Shown: positions 1-11,867, counted from the first letter of the stretch. The stretch: 64,000 bases of DNA from Magnolia sinica (GCF_029962835.1 NC_080588.1:29311501-29375500), one strand, 5' to 3'. A program made the numbers and translations. The notes: a model not told the origin generated them from the sequence alone.

Positions 1-420
1 AATGGGCCACGTCATATGGGCCGAAAATGCATCTCAATAGGTCATGACCCATGAGCCTCAGTACATCATAATAGGCCGCAAATATGACAAGTGGACCACA
101 TAATGAGCCGCACCAATGGGCCTCATATACATCAAGTGGACCACATTCATGGGCCTCACAACAGGTGGGCCCTGCACATGGGCCTCAAATACATAACATG
201 TGGGCCCTACACATGGGTCTCATATGCATCAAATGGGCCACGTATCTGGGCCTCAAATACATTAAATGGGACACACATCATGGGCCTAATACATATCACA
301 ATGGGCCTTGCCCATAGGCCACGAATACATCATAATGGGCCTCAACCCATGGGCCCCGAATACATCATATTGGGCCTCTCAAATACAACAAGTGGACCGC
401 ACTACTTGGGCCGCACCATC
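1..420. repeat. Degenerate TGGGCC tandem array
   Basis: Imperfect units of about 18-30 bp are built on CATATGGGCCTC / CATCAAATGGGCC and repeated more than fifteen times. The array is the internal repeat block of LTR copy A. A cleaner 40-bp version occurs at 38,596-38,675 in the related solo LTR. Confidence 0.8.
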
Positions 421-1426
421 TACACCGTTCATCTATTTTTAGAAGTCATTTTAGAGTATTAAAAAAATGAATCATATCAAAAGATCATCTGGACCATACC
501 ACAAATAACAGTGGAGGTAATGATCAAATGGTCAGTTGGACCACATCACAAATAGCAGTGGAGACAATGATTCCCACTATATAAAAATTTCATAAGGGGC
601 CATCATAACATGTATTTTCCATCCAATCTATTCATAAGGTCACAAGGACCTAAACCAGTAGAAAAAATAAATATCATATTGGTCCAGGACTTCTGTGACC
701 CAAAAGAGTGTCAATGGTAGACATTCAATCCCACTGTTTTGGCAGTGTGGTCCACTGGATAACTAGATCTGTCTCATTCTTTTTCTCATGCCATAAAATT
801 TTCTCTCAAAATGGTTGGATGGTGTAGATACAGCACATGCATTATGGTGGGTCACTGCACGGACGGTGCAGATATAAAACATCAAGGTGGACCCTGATGA
901 AACAGTAGATCAAGGTGGGGTCCACGAGCGTGGCCCACTTAAGATAAGCACATCAATGGATGTGCAGTTGATATACAATACATACAACCAAGGTGGGACC
1001 CACAAAACTTACTGACGTCAGTCCAGCAGCTATATTGTTGTTAGACGACGGTGAAGATAAGCACGTATATCATGGTGTGGTGCCACGTGGGTGGCTCACC
1101 AGCATCCAACCCTCGTCCAGCAGATGATGGACGGTTGGAATAAACACATGCATCATGGGTGGGGTCCATGTTCGTGGCCCACCAAAGCGAGTTTGCCATT
1201 TGGATGGATGGCTAGGATATAATACATATCTCATGGGGGGTCCACGTCCAGTGGACTAGACGGTGTGGACTGCCACACATGCAGCAGGCCCCACCATCCA
1301 ACATCACACGGACGGTGAGATAAGACCCATATATCACGGCTGGCACAAAGCAAGTGGGTTCCCACGTGGGGCCACCATATATGTATATAACATATGTATA
1401 TATATGTTATTATAATATTATAATAT

Positions 1427-1429
<3 letters not shown>

Positions 1430-1470
<41 letters not shown>
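1430..1470. repeat. (AC)n microsatellite
   Basis: About 20 uninterrupted AC units follow an AT-rich stretch, within LTR copy A. Confidence 0.95.
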
Positions 1471-1471
<1 letters not shown>

Positions 1472-2070
1472 TCTAAGCAGTAGCATCGTCTAGGCCCGGG
1501 ACGGCCTGGATGCATCCATACATCAAGGTACGGCCCCACACGTGGGATGGGTCCCACCACAAAATCACATGGGCCCCAAGGAATTTGCTGACGTTACAGC
1601 AGTGGGACCCACAGTGCTTGGTGGCGTCAATACACCAGCTATATAAATGGTGCGAGATACCCAACCAATCTGCTTTCAAGGTGGGGTCCATCTCGTGGAG
1701 GGCGTGGATCAAGGTGGGCCATACAATCATCATCATCATCAAGAAAGAGAGAGGGAGAGAGTGAGAGATCAGTGATGATGGAGGGGCCCCTCTTTGATAC
1801 AACATGTACATCAAAATGGGTCCCACCACAAGTGGGCCCTCAAATCATCAAAATCACACAAATCAAATCATAAAATACACCCACCATTGGATCTCCTCTT
1901 CCTTCTTCCACCAATGCATCCCAGAACTCCATGGAATGCATTTCAACGATCGAGATGAAGCTTAGAGGGTGGGATTGGATGGTAGGAAGGTGGGCCACAC
2001 TAGCTTCTCCATGAGAGGCTTGGAGAGCTTGGACGTCTACCCTTAGGAGTTGCTTGAAAAATGGAGTGTG

Positions 2071-2071
<1 letters not shown>

Positions 2072-2102
<31 letters not shown>
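2072..2102. repeat. (GA)n microsatellite
   Basis: A GA run at the position where GA runs also occur in the related LTR (40,328-40,390 and 40,786-40,817). Confidence 0.95.
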
Positions 2103-2105
<3 letters not shown>

Positions 2106-2243
2106 GATGTAAGGGATGGGTGATGGAGTGATGGGGAGAGGAATGGGTGTAGTGATGGAAAGTTTGACATTTTGGGATTGCTTTTATACTTGGGGTGGGT
2201 AGAGTAATGGGCTGAGTGATGGGTGTACTTTGACAAGTGAGGT

Positions 2244-2817
2244 GATTGATGTGACATGTTTCCCTTGGGATTGCAAAGCATGGTGTTTTCCTCTAACTGA
2301 ACGCAGGCGTACATCTCCTATCCCAGGTATTAGATCGGTGCGCGAGATGTGGCGTCGGAACCACGGCGATGATACGGTTGCAAGGATACAAGTCTCGGGT
2401 CAAGCAACTCTAGAATACGGAATACGACTCAGGGTCACGCACAACTGCTATCTATGCATCACAGGTCACCGAAATTCGACCGGAAGGACCGTGGAAGCCT
2501 ATGAAACGGTACGGGCTAAGATGCAGGTCTCACATAGAGATTCTCTCGAGATTCACAATGCAGGGCATTTTCCTTGAAATATATGCGAGCCCACAACTTT
2601 TGGCTTGTGTATCGCATCGGTGGGCCAGACGCGGTGTTAGAACCACAGCGATGGCGTGGTCGCTAGGGTACAAGTCTTGGGTTAAGTCGACTCAGATCTA
2701 CGGGATGTGACTTAGGGTCGCACACAAATGTTGTCTTCAAGTCGCAGGTTACTGGAATTCAACGGGGAGGATCGTGGGAGTCTAAGGAACGGTAAGGACT
2801 AGGATACAAGCTTGACA
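2244..2817 (+). repeat. Tandem duplication of the LTR 3' end
   Basis: Two diverged copies of about 285 bp lie head to tail (about 2,244-2,533 and 2,534-2,817). Each runs from GATTCACAATGC/GATTGCAAAGC-like sequence through 'GGAACCACGGCGAT'-like and 'AGGATACAAG' blocks to 'ACGGTACGG'. The related LTRs at 41,198 and 54,831 have the block once. The first copy ends GGTCTCACA, equivalent to the LTR terminus, so the second copy begins just beyond the expected LTR end. Confidence 0.7.
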
Positions 2818-4272
2818 ACCTTAGTATGATAACATAGCTAATTATCTCGTGACTGGTATATTGCTAATTCATTGTATGTCATAAGATAAGAAGAGATTTT
2901 AGCTCAAGTACGTAGCTTTATCTAGGATGAACCATATTTGTTTAAATATCACCCAGATCAAATCATTAGGAGACGTGTCCCGAACAATGAACAAACAAGT
3001 ATCATCTCCTTTTGTCACTCACAAGCTTGTGATGGTCATTTTATGACAAAGCAAACCATTGCCAAATTTTTACAATGTGGTTTTTATTGGCCGATAGTGT
3101 TCAAAGATACCCACGGGTTTTATAAAGTATGTGAGCAATGTCAAAAATTAGAAAGGATGTCCCATCGAGACGCAATGCCCTTAAACTCGATTTTAATTGT
3201 TGAAATTTTTTATTGTTGGGGTATTGATTTTATGGGACCATTTTATTCATCTTTTGGACACCATTATACCCTCCTAACTGTGGATTATGTTTCAAAATAG
3301 GTAAAGGTGATTCTATGTAGGACTAATGACCACAAAACTGTTATACAATTTCTGAAAGAAAATATTTTGTTAAGATTCGGAACGCCTAGAGCCATCATAA
3401 GTGATGGTGGCTCCCACTTTTGTAACAGGCCATTTGCAAAACATATGAAGAAATATGGCATAACTCACAAAGTTACTACACCACATCACCCACGGAAAAA
3501 GTTGGCAAGTTAAGAGAGCAAATAGGGAAATTAAATAAATTTTAGATAAATTTGTAAATTCAGCTCATAAGGATTGGTCTTTACGGCTAACTGATACATT
3601 GTGGGCTTACAAGATTGCATTGAAGAGCCCTATTGGTATGTCTCCCTACAGACTTGTCTATGGGAAAGCTTGTCACTTTCTAGTGGAGTTAGAACATAAG
3701 GCATATTGGGTGATTAAGAAGTTCAATTTTGATTTGGATAAAGCCAACATACCTCACAAGCTCCAGCTTATGGAATTGGAAGAAATCGGGAAAGCTGTGT
3801 ATGAAATGCTAAAATATACAAAGAGCGCATGAAGGTGTTTTATGACAAGAATATTTTTAGAAAGATATTTGAGCAAAAATAGAAAGTTCTATAGTATAAC
3901 TCTTGTCTCCATCTCTTTTATGAAAATTTGATATCCAGATGGAGCAGCCCTTTCATTGTGAAGAATATTTATCCTAATGAGGTCATGGAAGTTGACAGTC
4001 CCACATACGGTAATGTGTTTAAGGTAAACAAACAAAGGTTGAAACCGTTTGTGGCAAAATTTTCTCCAAAGGATGAGTCCATAACTCTCCTCTCCATCTC
4101 TTTCTTGGAAATTTGAGATCCAAATGGACCAACCCTTTCATTATGAAGAATGTTTATCCTAACAGAGTCATGGAAGTTGACAATCCCACAAATGGTAATG
4201 TGTTTAAGGTATGGACAAAGGTTGAAACTGTTTGTGGAAAAATTTTCTCCAAAGGATGAGTCCATACCTCTG
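2818..4272 (+). pseudogene. Ty3/gypsy (Athila/Tat-like) integrase remnant
   Basis: Decayed pol 3' end. The reading begins in a stretch equivalent to the region after RNase H (around 2,830-2,935, frameshifted). It continues with the integrase H2C2 zinc finger (CHSQACDGHF, then CEQC near 3,130) and the core (GIDFMGPF near 3,220; IISDGGSHF near 3,395). The reading is broken by a TAG at 3,298-3,300, a frameshift with loss of the catalytic Glu segment near 3,495-3,540, and later stops. The C-terminal part (about 3,600-4,116) is still readable. It matches the pol of the minus-strand element at 59,593-63,631 in order and wording, so both belong to one lineage. Its 5' part is absent, cut off where the LTR ends at 2,817. 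Confidence 0.85.
3901..4272 (+). repeat. ~185-bp tandem duplication at the integrase C-terminus
   Basis: Two adjacent copies (about 3,901-4,088 and 4,089-4,272). Both contain TCTCCATCTCTTT, a GAAGAAT(A/G)TTTATCCTAA block, GGTAATGTGTTTAAGGTA and CCAAAGGATGAGTCCATA. They differ by point changes and small indels, so the duplication is old. Confidence 0.85.
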
Positions 4273-5480
4273 GAAATCCTATGTATTAGGATTGATCTCC
4301 TAGTCTGACAGAGATGATTTCCCTTGCTTTCTTAGGAATTAGTTTTTTCTTGCAGAGTATGATTTTTATTTTTAGTTTGTTGAAGCACCGATCATTGAAG
4401 TTCGCATTCTGTGGTGTTTTTTTTTTTTTTTTTTTTTTTTTGCCTTTTAAGCACTTTTCTGCTCATTCCTCTTTATGTTTTTTATTGCTCTCATGTTGAT
4501 TTTATTGCATATATTCATACATTGAAGACAATGTGAAATTTAGGTTCAGGGTGGGGTTTTCCTTTGGAAAATCTTCAATTTATGATTTATGTTGAATTAT
4601 ACTGATTTTTTTATTTTTTATTTTATTTTATTTTATTTATTATTTATTTTTTTTATTTTATGAATTCAAGTAATCTTGAAGATAATCTAGATATTAGAAT
4701 GACAATGCACCAATGTTGAGGAATTTTGAAGCTTAGAGTCTAGTTTCTTAGTAATTTTCAAAGTTGAGTTCAAAGTTTATTAATTCTTAATTGGAAAGTA
4801 TTAAACATTGATTGAGTCCTATATTCACATGTCATATCTGGGTTACACATTAGAGTTTAGTTTTGATATTGAATTGTTGACTTGATGATTATTGAGAATG
4901 ATAGGAACCAAGCTTGGGTAATTTGTCCATCATGTTCAATAAAAGAAAGAGTAGAAAGTAATTCCCAACTTAAAAAATGAGAGTTGTTGAAAAGGGCTAC
5001 CTATTGAATTGTCCATGAAAAGACTGTTTGATAAAGAAAAGAAGAAGAATGTGTAGACAAGAAAAAAGAAAGAGAAAAATAGATTGAAAGCAGTCAATGA
5101 AAAAATCAAAAGCTGGAGAGAAAGTAGAGTGTTGAACTGAATGACAAGTTCTGATTTAGGCTTTGGTTGATCTAAACATCTTGGTAAAATATCAATGTTA
5201 ACATGAATTTAGAGAAATGAACCTTTGAACTCATGAAACTCAATGTTTTGGATTTTCTGTCTATAGGATTGATGCTTTGAACTTGATTGGGATACTTACT
5301 AAGTAATGGAGTTTATGTAAGTGTCATGTTCAAACAATCGTTTGTCTTAAAATTTATAGTCTGAATTGTTTTTAAAGATTACTTCAGATTATAAGAACTC
5401 ATTCATTTGGATTTGAATATCTTTTGCCTATTTTGCTCGAGACTATCCTCTCAATTGCACTAGTTTCCAATGCATTCAAG
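4273..5480. other. Gypsy region between pol and LTR, no gene
   Basis: AT-rich sequence with a 23-bp poly-T run (about 4,418-4,440) and TTTTA-type runs (about 4,610-4,660). Near 5,437 a TTTTGCTCGAGAC block precedes the LTR start; the minus-strand element has TTTGCTCGGGAC at the equivalent place. No coding sequence was seen. Confidence 0.6.
4519..4560 (+). other. Conserved dyad and G-rich tract between integrase and 3' LTR
   Basis: ACATTGAAGACAATGT (6-bp inverted arms) is followed by TTAGGTTCAGGGTGGGG. The minus-strand element has the same pair at 59,033-59,073 (dyad, then GGTTGGGGGTGGG). In Athila/Tat elements such a tract lies between pol and the 3' LTR and may act as a central purine tract; that role is inferred. 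Confidence 0.6.
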
Positions 5481-5739
5481 TGTTAATTTGATATATTAAG
5501 CTATATTTGATATATTAAGCTATATTTTATATATGCGAGGTGATTTCTGAACCAAGGAAGAATACATGCTCAAATTGGTTCAAAAGAAGACACAATAAAG
5601 AATTAAAGATTCCAAGGTAATGAAAAAAGAATTTAAAGTGCCAAAGGACTGAAGAAACCAAGTGAGGAAGGAAGAAAATCAAATATTCAAACCAAAGTTG
5701 CAAGTTGAAGAAATTCAAAGACTTTCAATCCCATTGAGT

Positions 5740-7085
5740 TTTGTTTGATACCATTGAGTGGACCTAGATGGGAGTTCGATCCCTCGAGCATAAATCGAGA
5801 AATTATGGGATTTTTTAGAAAGCTTGCTAGACAGTTTATGTGTTCCTAGTTGATACCATTGAAGGAGCTTTTATGCAATCAACAAACTTCTGAAGTTTGA
5901 AAAACCGTTGCAAGATAGTTTTTGTGTCTTACTCAATCCCTTGAGGAGATCTTTGATGCCATCGAATGAGGTTCAATGAAAGCTCAATGCCATCGAAGAC
6001 CCATGGATAGTGCACGCAGATGTATAAATTTAATGTCAGTTTGAAATTTTTTGAGGCAATGCATAGGATGGCTTGCAAATCTTATAAATACAGGTTCCTC
6101 GAACGTGTTTAGGTATCAAGTTAGGATTTTGGAGGTGATTCAAGTGAGCCGAAGCTCTTTCGGTGGCATTTTTCCTCAATCCATCCTCCCTAGTTTGTTT
6201 TCATTTTTCTTTTGTTTAAGATGTTAGTCATGCTTAGCTAATCTATTAACTAAGGCTAAGAGATGAACGTTTTGATAGATATTTGATATTTAATTCATTT
6301 TCAATGAAAGTTCTTTAGTTTTTTATGTTGAATTGTGATCGAATGTGATTGAATTCCTAAATTGGAGAAGGAATCAATCTGTAAAATTGATTAATCTAAT
6401 GTCACCTTTAGGTACATTAGATACTTTTGATTCCTTGCGATTCATTGCCTAAATCTTCATGAGAGATCAAACCTATTGTGATTCTAATCTATTTTGGATA
6501 TTTATGATTGATATTACTGCATTATCTTCTGTTGAGTGTGAAATATTACATTGTTCCTATTTGTTTTACCTTGGTTTTATAAACATGAATACACTTAATC
6601 AATCTATTTTTACTTATTTTCTCTTTTGAGGTGATTTTGAGAGCTGATGAGAAAATGATGCTTAAAGCATGAATTTAGTGCTCAAAGAATTACTAAGTGA
6701 AAGATTGGATCTATGTAGGTCAAGATTGAAGAATTCAAGAGTATAAGATCCAAGAAAACTAAGTGAAGAGGAAAGAAAATCAAGGAAACAAAGTGTAGAA
6801 AATCGAATGAGAAGAAATCGACCCTTCGATGCCATCGATGCTAGCTTCGATGTCATCAAAGTAAGTGTCAATGACATTAAAGCCACTTCGATCCCATCGT
6901 AAAAACCAAGAAAATTTTAATTTTTTTGTTGGACATATTTGAGCATTCTTCGATGTCATTGAAGAGTGTTCGATGACATCAAATGAGGTTCGATGCCATC
7001 GAGAAATTTCACAAATTTGAAAGTTTGTTGCTGGACAATTTTCTAGTTTTATCTGGACTCTTCAATTAGAGCTCGATGCCATCAA
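5740..7085 (+). promoter_or_regulatory. TCGATGCCATCGA dyad cluster upstream of LTR TATA
   Basis: At least twelve variants of TCGATGCCATCGA / TTCGATGACATCAA / TTGATACCATTGA are spread over U3 in both tandem units. All lie upstream of the two TATA boxes. Each is an imperfect palindrome with TCGAT...ATCGA arms. Function is unknown. Confidence 0.6.
6083..6090 (+). promoter_or_regulatory. LTR TATA box, unit 1
   Basis: TATAAATA downstream of the dyad cluster in tandem unit 1. Confidence 0.5.
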
Positions 7086-7140
7086 AGTTGCGATAGCTGC
7101 GTAAAATCACGTCGGTTTTAAAGTCGGTGTGAATCAAGCC

Positions 7141-7149
7141 TATATAAAG
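7141..7149 (+). promoter_or_regulatory. LTR TATA box, unit 2
   Basis: TATATAAAG in unit 2, 1,058 bp from its counterpart in unit 1. The start of transcription is not determined. Confidence 0.5.
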
Positions 7150-7965
7150 GGATATTTTAAGAGTTTCTAAACATGAATTAGGGTAGGAGTAGAAAAAGGA
7201 GTTATGGAGCTTCAAGGAGTCCTTTCCCCTCTTCAATCCTTCGGTTCTAGTTAGTTTTTATTTTTTTTATTTTGAGTTTAAGTTAAATCATGTCTATGGT
7301 TAGCTAATCTCTTAGCTAAAGCTAATAGGCGAAGCTTATAGTGTTTCTTAATATTTATTTTACTTTTATTCAAGTATTTGGTTTATATTTTGAACTATTT
7401 ATTGATTTTTGGTTTGAACAAAGAAGTATTTTAAGTTTACTTTGATCCATTGTCGACTCTGGACAATTTAGATGCTTAGGAAGACTTTGATATGTTCTTC
7501 AATGTTTTGTAATGGTCTGATCTGTAAAATCCATTGATTTATCATTAACTTCGGGCATGATAGATGATTTGAATTCCCTACGATCAATACATTGATGCTT
7601 TATGAGGGAACCAATTCAATGAAGTTCAAATCTGTTTTGAAATATATGAATGATGATTTGACTACTCCATTATCTGGATGGATAGGATAGGACTTCGATT
7701 CCGGTTGCGTGATCCAATTGAATCAAGTAAATTAGCATTAAAGAAGTTATAAGTGGATCCTTAGTGCTCTAGTTTTTCCTTCATCTTGATAGTTTTATTT
7801 CACAATCACTCTTCAATTCAATATAATTGGTTAGCATAGTTATAATTCTAGTTCTAAAATATTCCAAAAATCATACAAATAAGCAAGTCCATGTGGGTAC
7901 GACCTCGGTCTCACCGAATTATTACTACATTGTAGCCCTACACTTGGAGTTCGTGAATAAGTTTT

Positions 7966-7983
7966 TGGCATCATTGTAGAGGA
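7966..7983 (+). other. Degenerate tRNA-Asp-type primer-binding site
   Basis: TGGCATCATTGTAGAGGA follows the LTR end by six bases. Athila/Tat elements carry TGGCGCCGTTGCCGGGGA here, complementary to the 3' end of tRNA-Asp. Most positions still match, and the changes are largely transitions. Confidence 0.65.
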
Positions 7984-9098
7984 CTTCGATTATGCTTTTT
8001 CTTAAATACATTAGTATTAGAATTAAATTAGGATTAGGACTGATTTTTTTTTTTTTTTGTGTTTCTATATTAGTTATTACAATATGCTTAGGAGTAGATA
8101 AATATCCATAACCTTCAGTTATTGGATCCTGATCAACCAAATCCCTACTCAAAAGATCAAATATCTTGGTCACATCTTGCTGACCATGCACCCAGATCGT
8201 CTGTCCATACTGGCGGTTCAGGTATTTATCTATCATGTTTTTTTTCTAGTCTTATGTATTACTCTATCGATTGTACTAAGCCTCATTCATAAATCAATAA
8301 AAATCAGCATTGTTTTGGCATCTTTTTGTTTTAATTTATCCAACTTCATTCCATTGAGAAATATATTGGCTACAATTACTGGTGAAAGAACAAGTCCTTA
8401 CCCTTATGAAAATCACCTAATCGTTATTACAGCCAATGGTTAAGAGGACGGCTGAATCCTAGAATTCAATCTTCAATGCTCCAGCTCAACGCAAGGGCAA
8501 TAGCACTCAATCAAACTTGAGTTGATTATGACTCCAGCACAACTGCACTTGCACACAGAAATCGAATACAGGCCCTAGCTAACACGTGTGGCCTCATGTT
8601 TGATTGAATTGCACAGACACCTCCATTCATCAGGTGGGTAAAACATATACCAAGAAATGGATGGATAATAGCCAACAGTCTACTTTCAACATATATATGT
8701 TCCTCACCTGAAGAGTGCAATGGCTTGATTTTCAAGATCATGAACATTCCCGGATCTTCCAAATGTGCCACATTTGCACGTCTGATGCAGCTTTGTATGG
8801 AATTATCATTAATGTTAGATGGTTTGACTCTCACAATAGGGAGAACTCAATCCCTTCATTTTTATTTTTTAACAAACAGATCTTTCTTGGGGCAAGCTGT
8901 TATTAATGATAATATAAGCCCTTCATCGGATCATCTAAGATAGATCTTTCTTTATCGGTCAGTTCAAACAAAGCCCATCAACACCTTAGATAAGTTGTTG
9001 ATAGATTGGTGGAGGGAAAATGTATCAAGTGCATCAACATCATTAGTTAGCTATAACTTTTTCTTTTCTTCTAACTGACTCATACATTCTCTATTAAT
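7984..9098. other. Probable 5' leader remnant, no gene
   Basis: AT-rich sequence after the primer-binding site, including a 15-bp T run near 8,045. No gag-like protein could be read. From about 8,450 the sequence loses resemblance to a gypsy leader and is unassigned. Confidence 0.4.
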
Positions 9099-9238
9099 CA
9101 AGGTTTAAAGTATCGTCCAACACCGGTATGTATCACTCGATACTTACTGGTATTGCCCGAAAGAGCCCGACAGAGTTAGAGCAGTAGAGGGCAAATAGTG
9201 AATGATATAATACCCCCATACACCGATTTAAAACCTTG
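9099..9238. mobile_element. Small hAT-like element (MITE)
   Basis: 140 bp bounded by CAAGGTTTAAAGTATCG and, inverted, CAAGGTTTTAAATCGGTG. Flanking 8-mers CTATTAAT / ATAGTAGT match at five of eight positions, a possible decayed 8-bp target duplication. The termini resemble those of the element at 24,549-24,866. Confidence 0.55.
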
Positions 9239-9324
9239 ATAGTAGTGTATGTTTTCAAATTTTCAGATAGGAAGAGATTGGGTGTGCACAGCCTCCTCTA
9301 AGAGTTAGGACACAACAAATAACG

Positions 9325-9777
9325 TATTAGACATAGGCCAGTGGGGCCCACTAGTGGGCAATCATTAGTGCATGGGTCCCATGAGGTTAGGCCTCTTCCA
9401 TTAGAAGTTAGATTTCACTTTCAAGTTTGAATGAGGAGATAGGGATAAGACCGGATATGTCTCATCCAAACTCTTCATCCTTTCCTGTAAATAGGATGAG
9501 GCTCTCTCACGAAAAATGCTAAGGAATAACGAGAGTAAAAAAGAGGAAAGTGGTATATTGAAATTTATCCTTCTAACTTGTCCTTGGGACGATCTAAGCC
9601 AAAAATTGTAATCCGAGGCCATCTATATTGTAGAATCAAAGGGGTGATTAGACCCATCTGCACTAATAGTGGTTAGGCGGACTGCTAGATCTGGATTGTT
9701 CAAATTCGGCTTTGTGGAGGCTCCAGATCGTGTAGACTGTCAGATCTTGAGAGCTCACTCTTTCGCATGGACTTTCA
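9325..9777 (+). repeat. Copia 5' LTR
   Basis: Aligns with 19,700-20,167 from (T)ATTAGACATAGGCC to GGACTTTCA. The terminal TG has mutated to TA. The TATA box of the 3' LTR is TGTAAATA here (9,486-9,493). Confidence 0.9.
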
Positions 9778-9778
9778 G

Positions 9779-9790
9779 TGGTATCAAAGC
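9779..9790 (+). other. Primer-binding site, initiator tRNA-Met
   Basis: TGGTATCAAAGC one base after the LTR. The canonical site is TGGTATCAGAGC, one mismatch away. Confidence 0.9.
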
Positions 9791-11867
9791 AAACTCAACA
9801 GTGGATCTCCGATTTATTATTTTCATCATGAAAGGTCAGTGGCCCTTTTTATTAAATTAGATATTTTATTTTAATTATAAATCAATCATTTATATATTTT
9901 ATTTTAATTATAAATCAATCATTTATATATTCGTTTATTATTATTATTATTATTTATTTTCTTCCTAAGGTATGTGAATTAAATATTGATAATAATAATA
10001 ATCTTAATATCAAATAGACAATATCTAGATTTACTTCCTATTGAAAATGGTTAATCCTAAGGATTAGTAAAATCAGAGAATGAAGATTTGATAAAGCTTA
10101 AATTTAATAGGTATCCTATTTAATGAGTAGCCTTTTTAATGGGTAGCCTCTTTAACGGGAAGCCTTAAAAAAAAAAAAAATTTAAAGAAGAAAAAAAAAA
10201 GAAGCCTCTTTTAAAATGAAGCCTCTTTAATAGTCACCTAAATCAGACATTAGAGATTTGATAAAGCTCAAATATAATGGTGTACCATATATTGATTTGA
10301 GATAGAAATCAATAATAAGGGTCATATTGAGGATCAAACAAAAAGAAGTCTTTTTTTAAATAGGCACCACTTATTAAGGGAATAATGACAGTGTGGGTTT
10401 ATCATGTTCCTCTAATGAATATATAGTTGGAATATGCATCAATCTGCACTGTCATGATTGTGAGATTTTTTTTAATGGCCCAGATAATTAGCTTATCAAA
10501 TTGATGGGTATGATATGGATGACCAAAAGTTAAATAATCAGTAATTAAGATTCATTTTTTGGTGATATTTTTAAGCCCCATGTTTTGAATAATAAAGATT
10601 GGGGTATGTATTTACTACTATAGATAAATTACCACCAATTATTTCATAACTATTGAAGGCCTAAAATTCCATTAAGTGAAATCTATAGATAACAATTTTA
10701 TCCAAATCATTATTGTCTAAAGCCTTCTTAAACCGGTGGGCTCGTATTTAGACTTGGACCATTTATTCATGTAGTAGCATTTTTATGAAACTATCTGAAT
10801 ATGCCTTTTTTTAAAATCAAAAATAAAAGAACCATAATAAGCAATCCATGAGTGGTTGAAAAGATCATATGGACCCCATATTAATATACTAATTCAAATT
10901 GACCGTATCAAAAGCCCAATTCACTTTCTTTAAAGTTTAAGTATATCTTATTAAGGGTTTTTAATCAGCCATTTGTGGGTTGATTTAAACCAAGTAATAG
11001 GAAGTGACTTGTGATTTTTTAAGCAAGATATAACCTATAGTGTGGTCCATTTTAATGATTAACGGTTAAAAACTCTTAAAATGATAAAGATCGATGTATG
11101 TATTAAAATAAATAATATATAAATATATTTAATATTATGATATATTAGTATCAACAATGTAATCATTTAAGGTAAGCTACACATTTTAAAAGTTATACAA
11201 GCAAAATGTATATTTCACGTGTTTCTTTATTATTACATGTACGTATACATGCATGTGAATGTAGTTTCCTTTATATCATTCTATTCACTATTGATCAAGA
11301 GACCATCAGTAATCGAAACGATCATCAATCATGATGATTGATGTTGATGAAATGATCCATCATCAACAATGATCATTAACGGTAATGATCGAATCCATCG
11401 CTAATAGACATGATCACTAGTGATAATAGAATTCTGTTTATATTTAAGCACTTAATTTTTTTAAATCTGATGATAATGTTTATATGTGTGATATAATTAG
11501 GCTTGATGTGATTAGATTTAAGCTCATTTTTCATTAAAAAATAGAAAACTTGGTGCTAGAATCCTCCCTATATATAAAGGTTGTGCGTAACCCAAGTGGG
11601 AGTTAATTTTTCCCCCACCAAATGATGCATGCAATCTGTAATAGAAGATTGCACGTTATACAAATACATTCTTATAAAAGCATCAAATTGATCATAAAAA
11701 GAGAACTTTATTGATCTACATCGCCCATACAAGTATATGGACTTTCAGATCTCGTTAAGATGTGTTGACTACTTTTATACCTTGAAAATTTAAATAACAC
11801 ATAGAAATGCTAATGATTAGTGTCAATACCTTAGATCATAGCTAAGTAGAGATACTTAATACAATGT
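9791..11867. other. Copia leader, non-coding
   Basis: About 2 kb of AT-rich sequence between PBS and gag. It contains a repeated ATTTTAATTATAAATCAATC block (about 9,868-9,925), GTAGCCTCTTTAA-like repeats (10,110-10,240) with an A run, and several ATGATCATT/GATCATCA dyads (11,310-11,430). No ORF of note was seen, and a further insertion cannot be excluded. Confidence 0.5.

Larger units (their letters stand above)
1..2817 (+). mobile_element. Truncated Ty3/gypsy-type LTR, copy A
   Basis: Non-coding sequence of the same family as the solo LTR at 37,023-41,198 and the minus-strand copy at 54,831-56,001. The order of blocks is shared: degenerate TGGGCC repeats, GTGGGGCCCACC-rich DNA, a GA microsatellite, then a GC-richer 3' end containing ATTGATGTGACATG and an 'ACGGTACGG' block. 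The left end lies outside the window, so a target duplication cannot be tested. The right end is placed at 2,817 (TTGACA), where gypsy pol-like sequence begins. Family membership is read directly from shared sequence. Assignment to gypsy is inferred from the TGTCACACCCC start of the 37,023 copy. Any ORFs here are incidental. Confidence 0.75.
5537..7718 (+). repeat. 1.09-kb direct tandem duplication inside the LTR
   Basis: Unit 1 starts GAGGTGATTTCTG at 5,537 and unit 2 GAGGTGATTTTGAG at 6,628. The same landmarks recur about 1.06-1.09 kb apart: AAGTGAGGA/AAGTGAAGAGGA, dyad repeats, TATA box, GCTAATCTATTAACTAAGGC / GCTAATCTCTTAGCTAAAGC, and an ATGAACGTTTTGATAG-like segment. Unit 1 lacks the LTR terminus. 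This could be an internal duplication or a fusion of two LTRs. Confidence 0.7.
5481..7959 (+). mobile_element. Athila/Tat-like gypsy LTR with internal duplication
   Basis: Starts TGTTAATTTGATATATTAAG, comparable to the TGTTGAGGGTCAAATATTGC start of the minus-strand LTR ending at 58,163. Ends with GGTCTCACCGAATTATTACTAC...ACTTGGAGTTCGTGAATA, the forward version of the ends at 36,646 and 56,002. The terminal CA has decayed to TA. It contains a 1.09-kb tandem duplication, two TATA boxes and a dyad cluster. A primer-binding site follows, so it behaves as a 5' LTR even though pol remains lie upstream. Confidence 0.75.

Noticed and set aside
84..462. Overlapping ORFs rich in GP/WA repeats
   Set aside because: Translation of the TGGGCC tandem array in several frames; low-complexity artefact.
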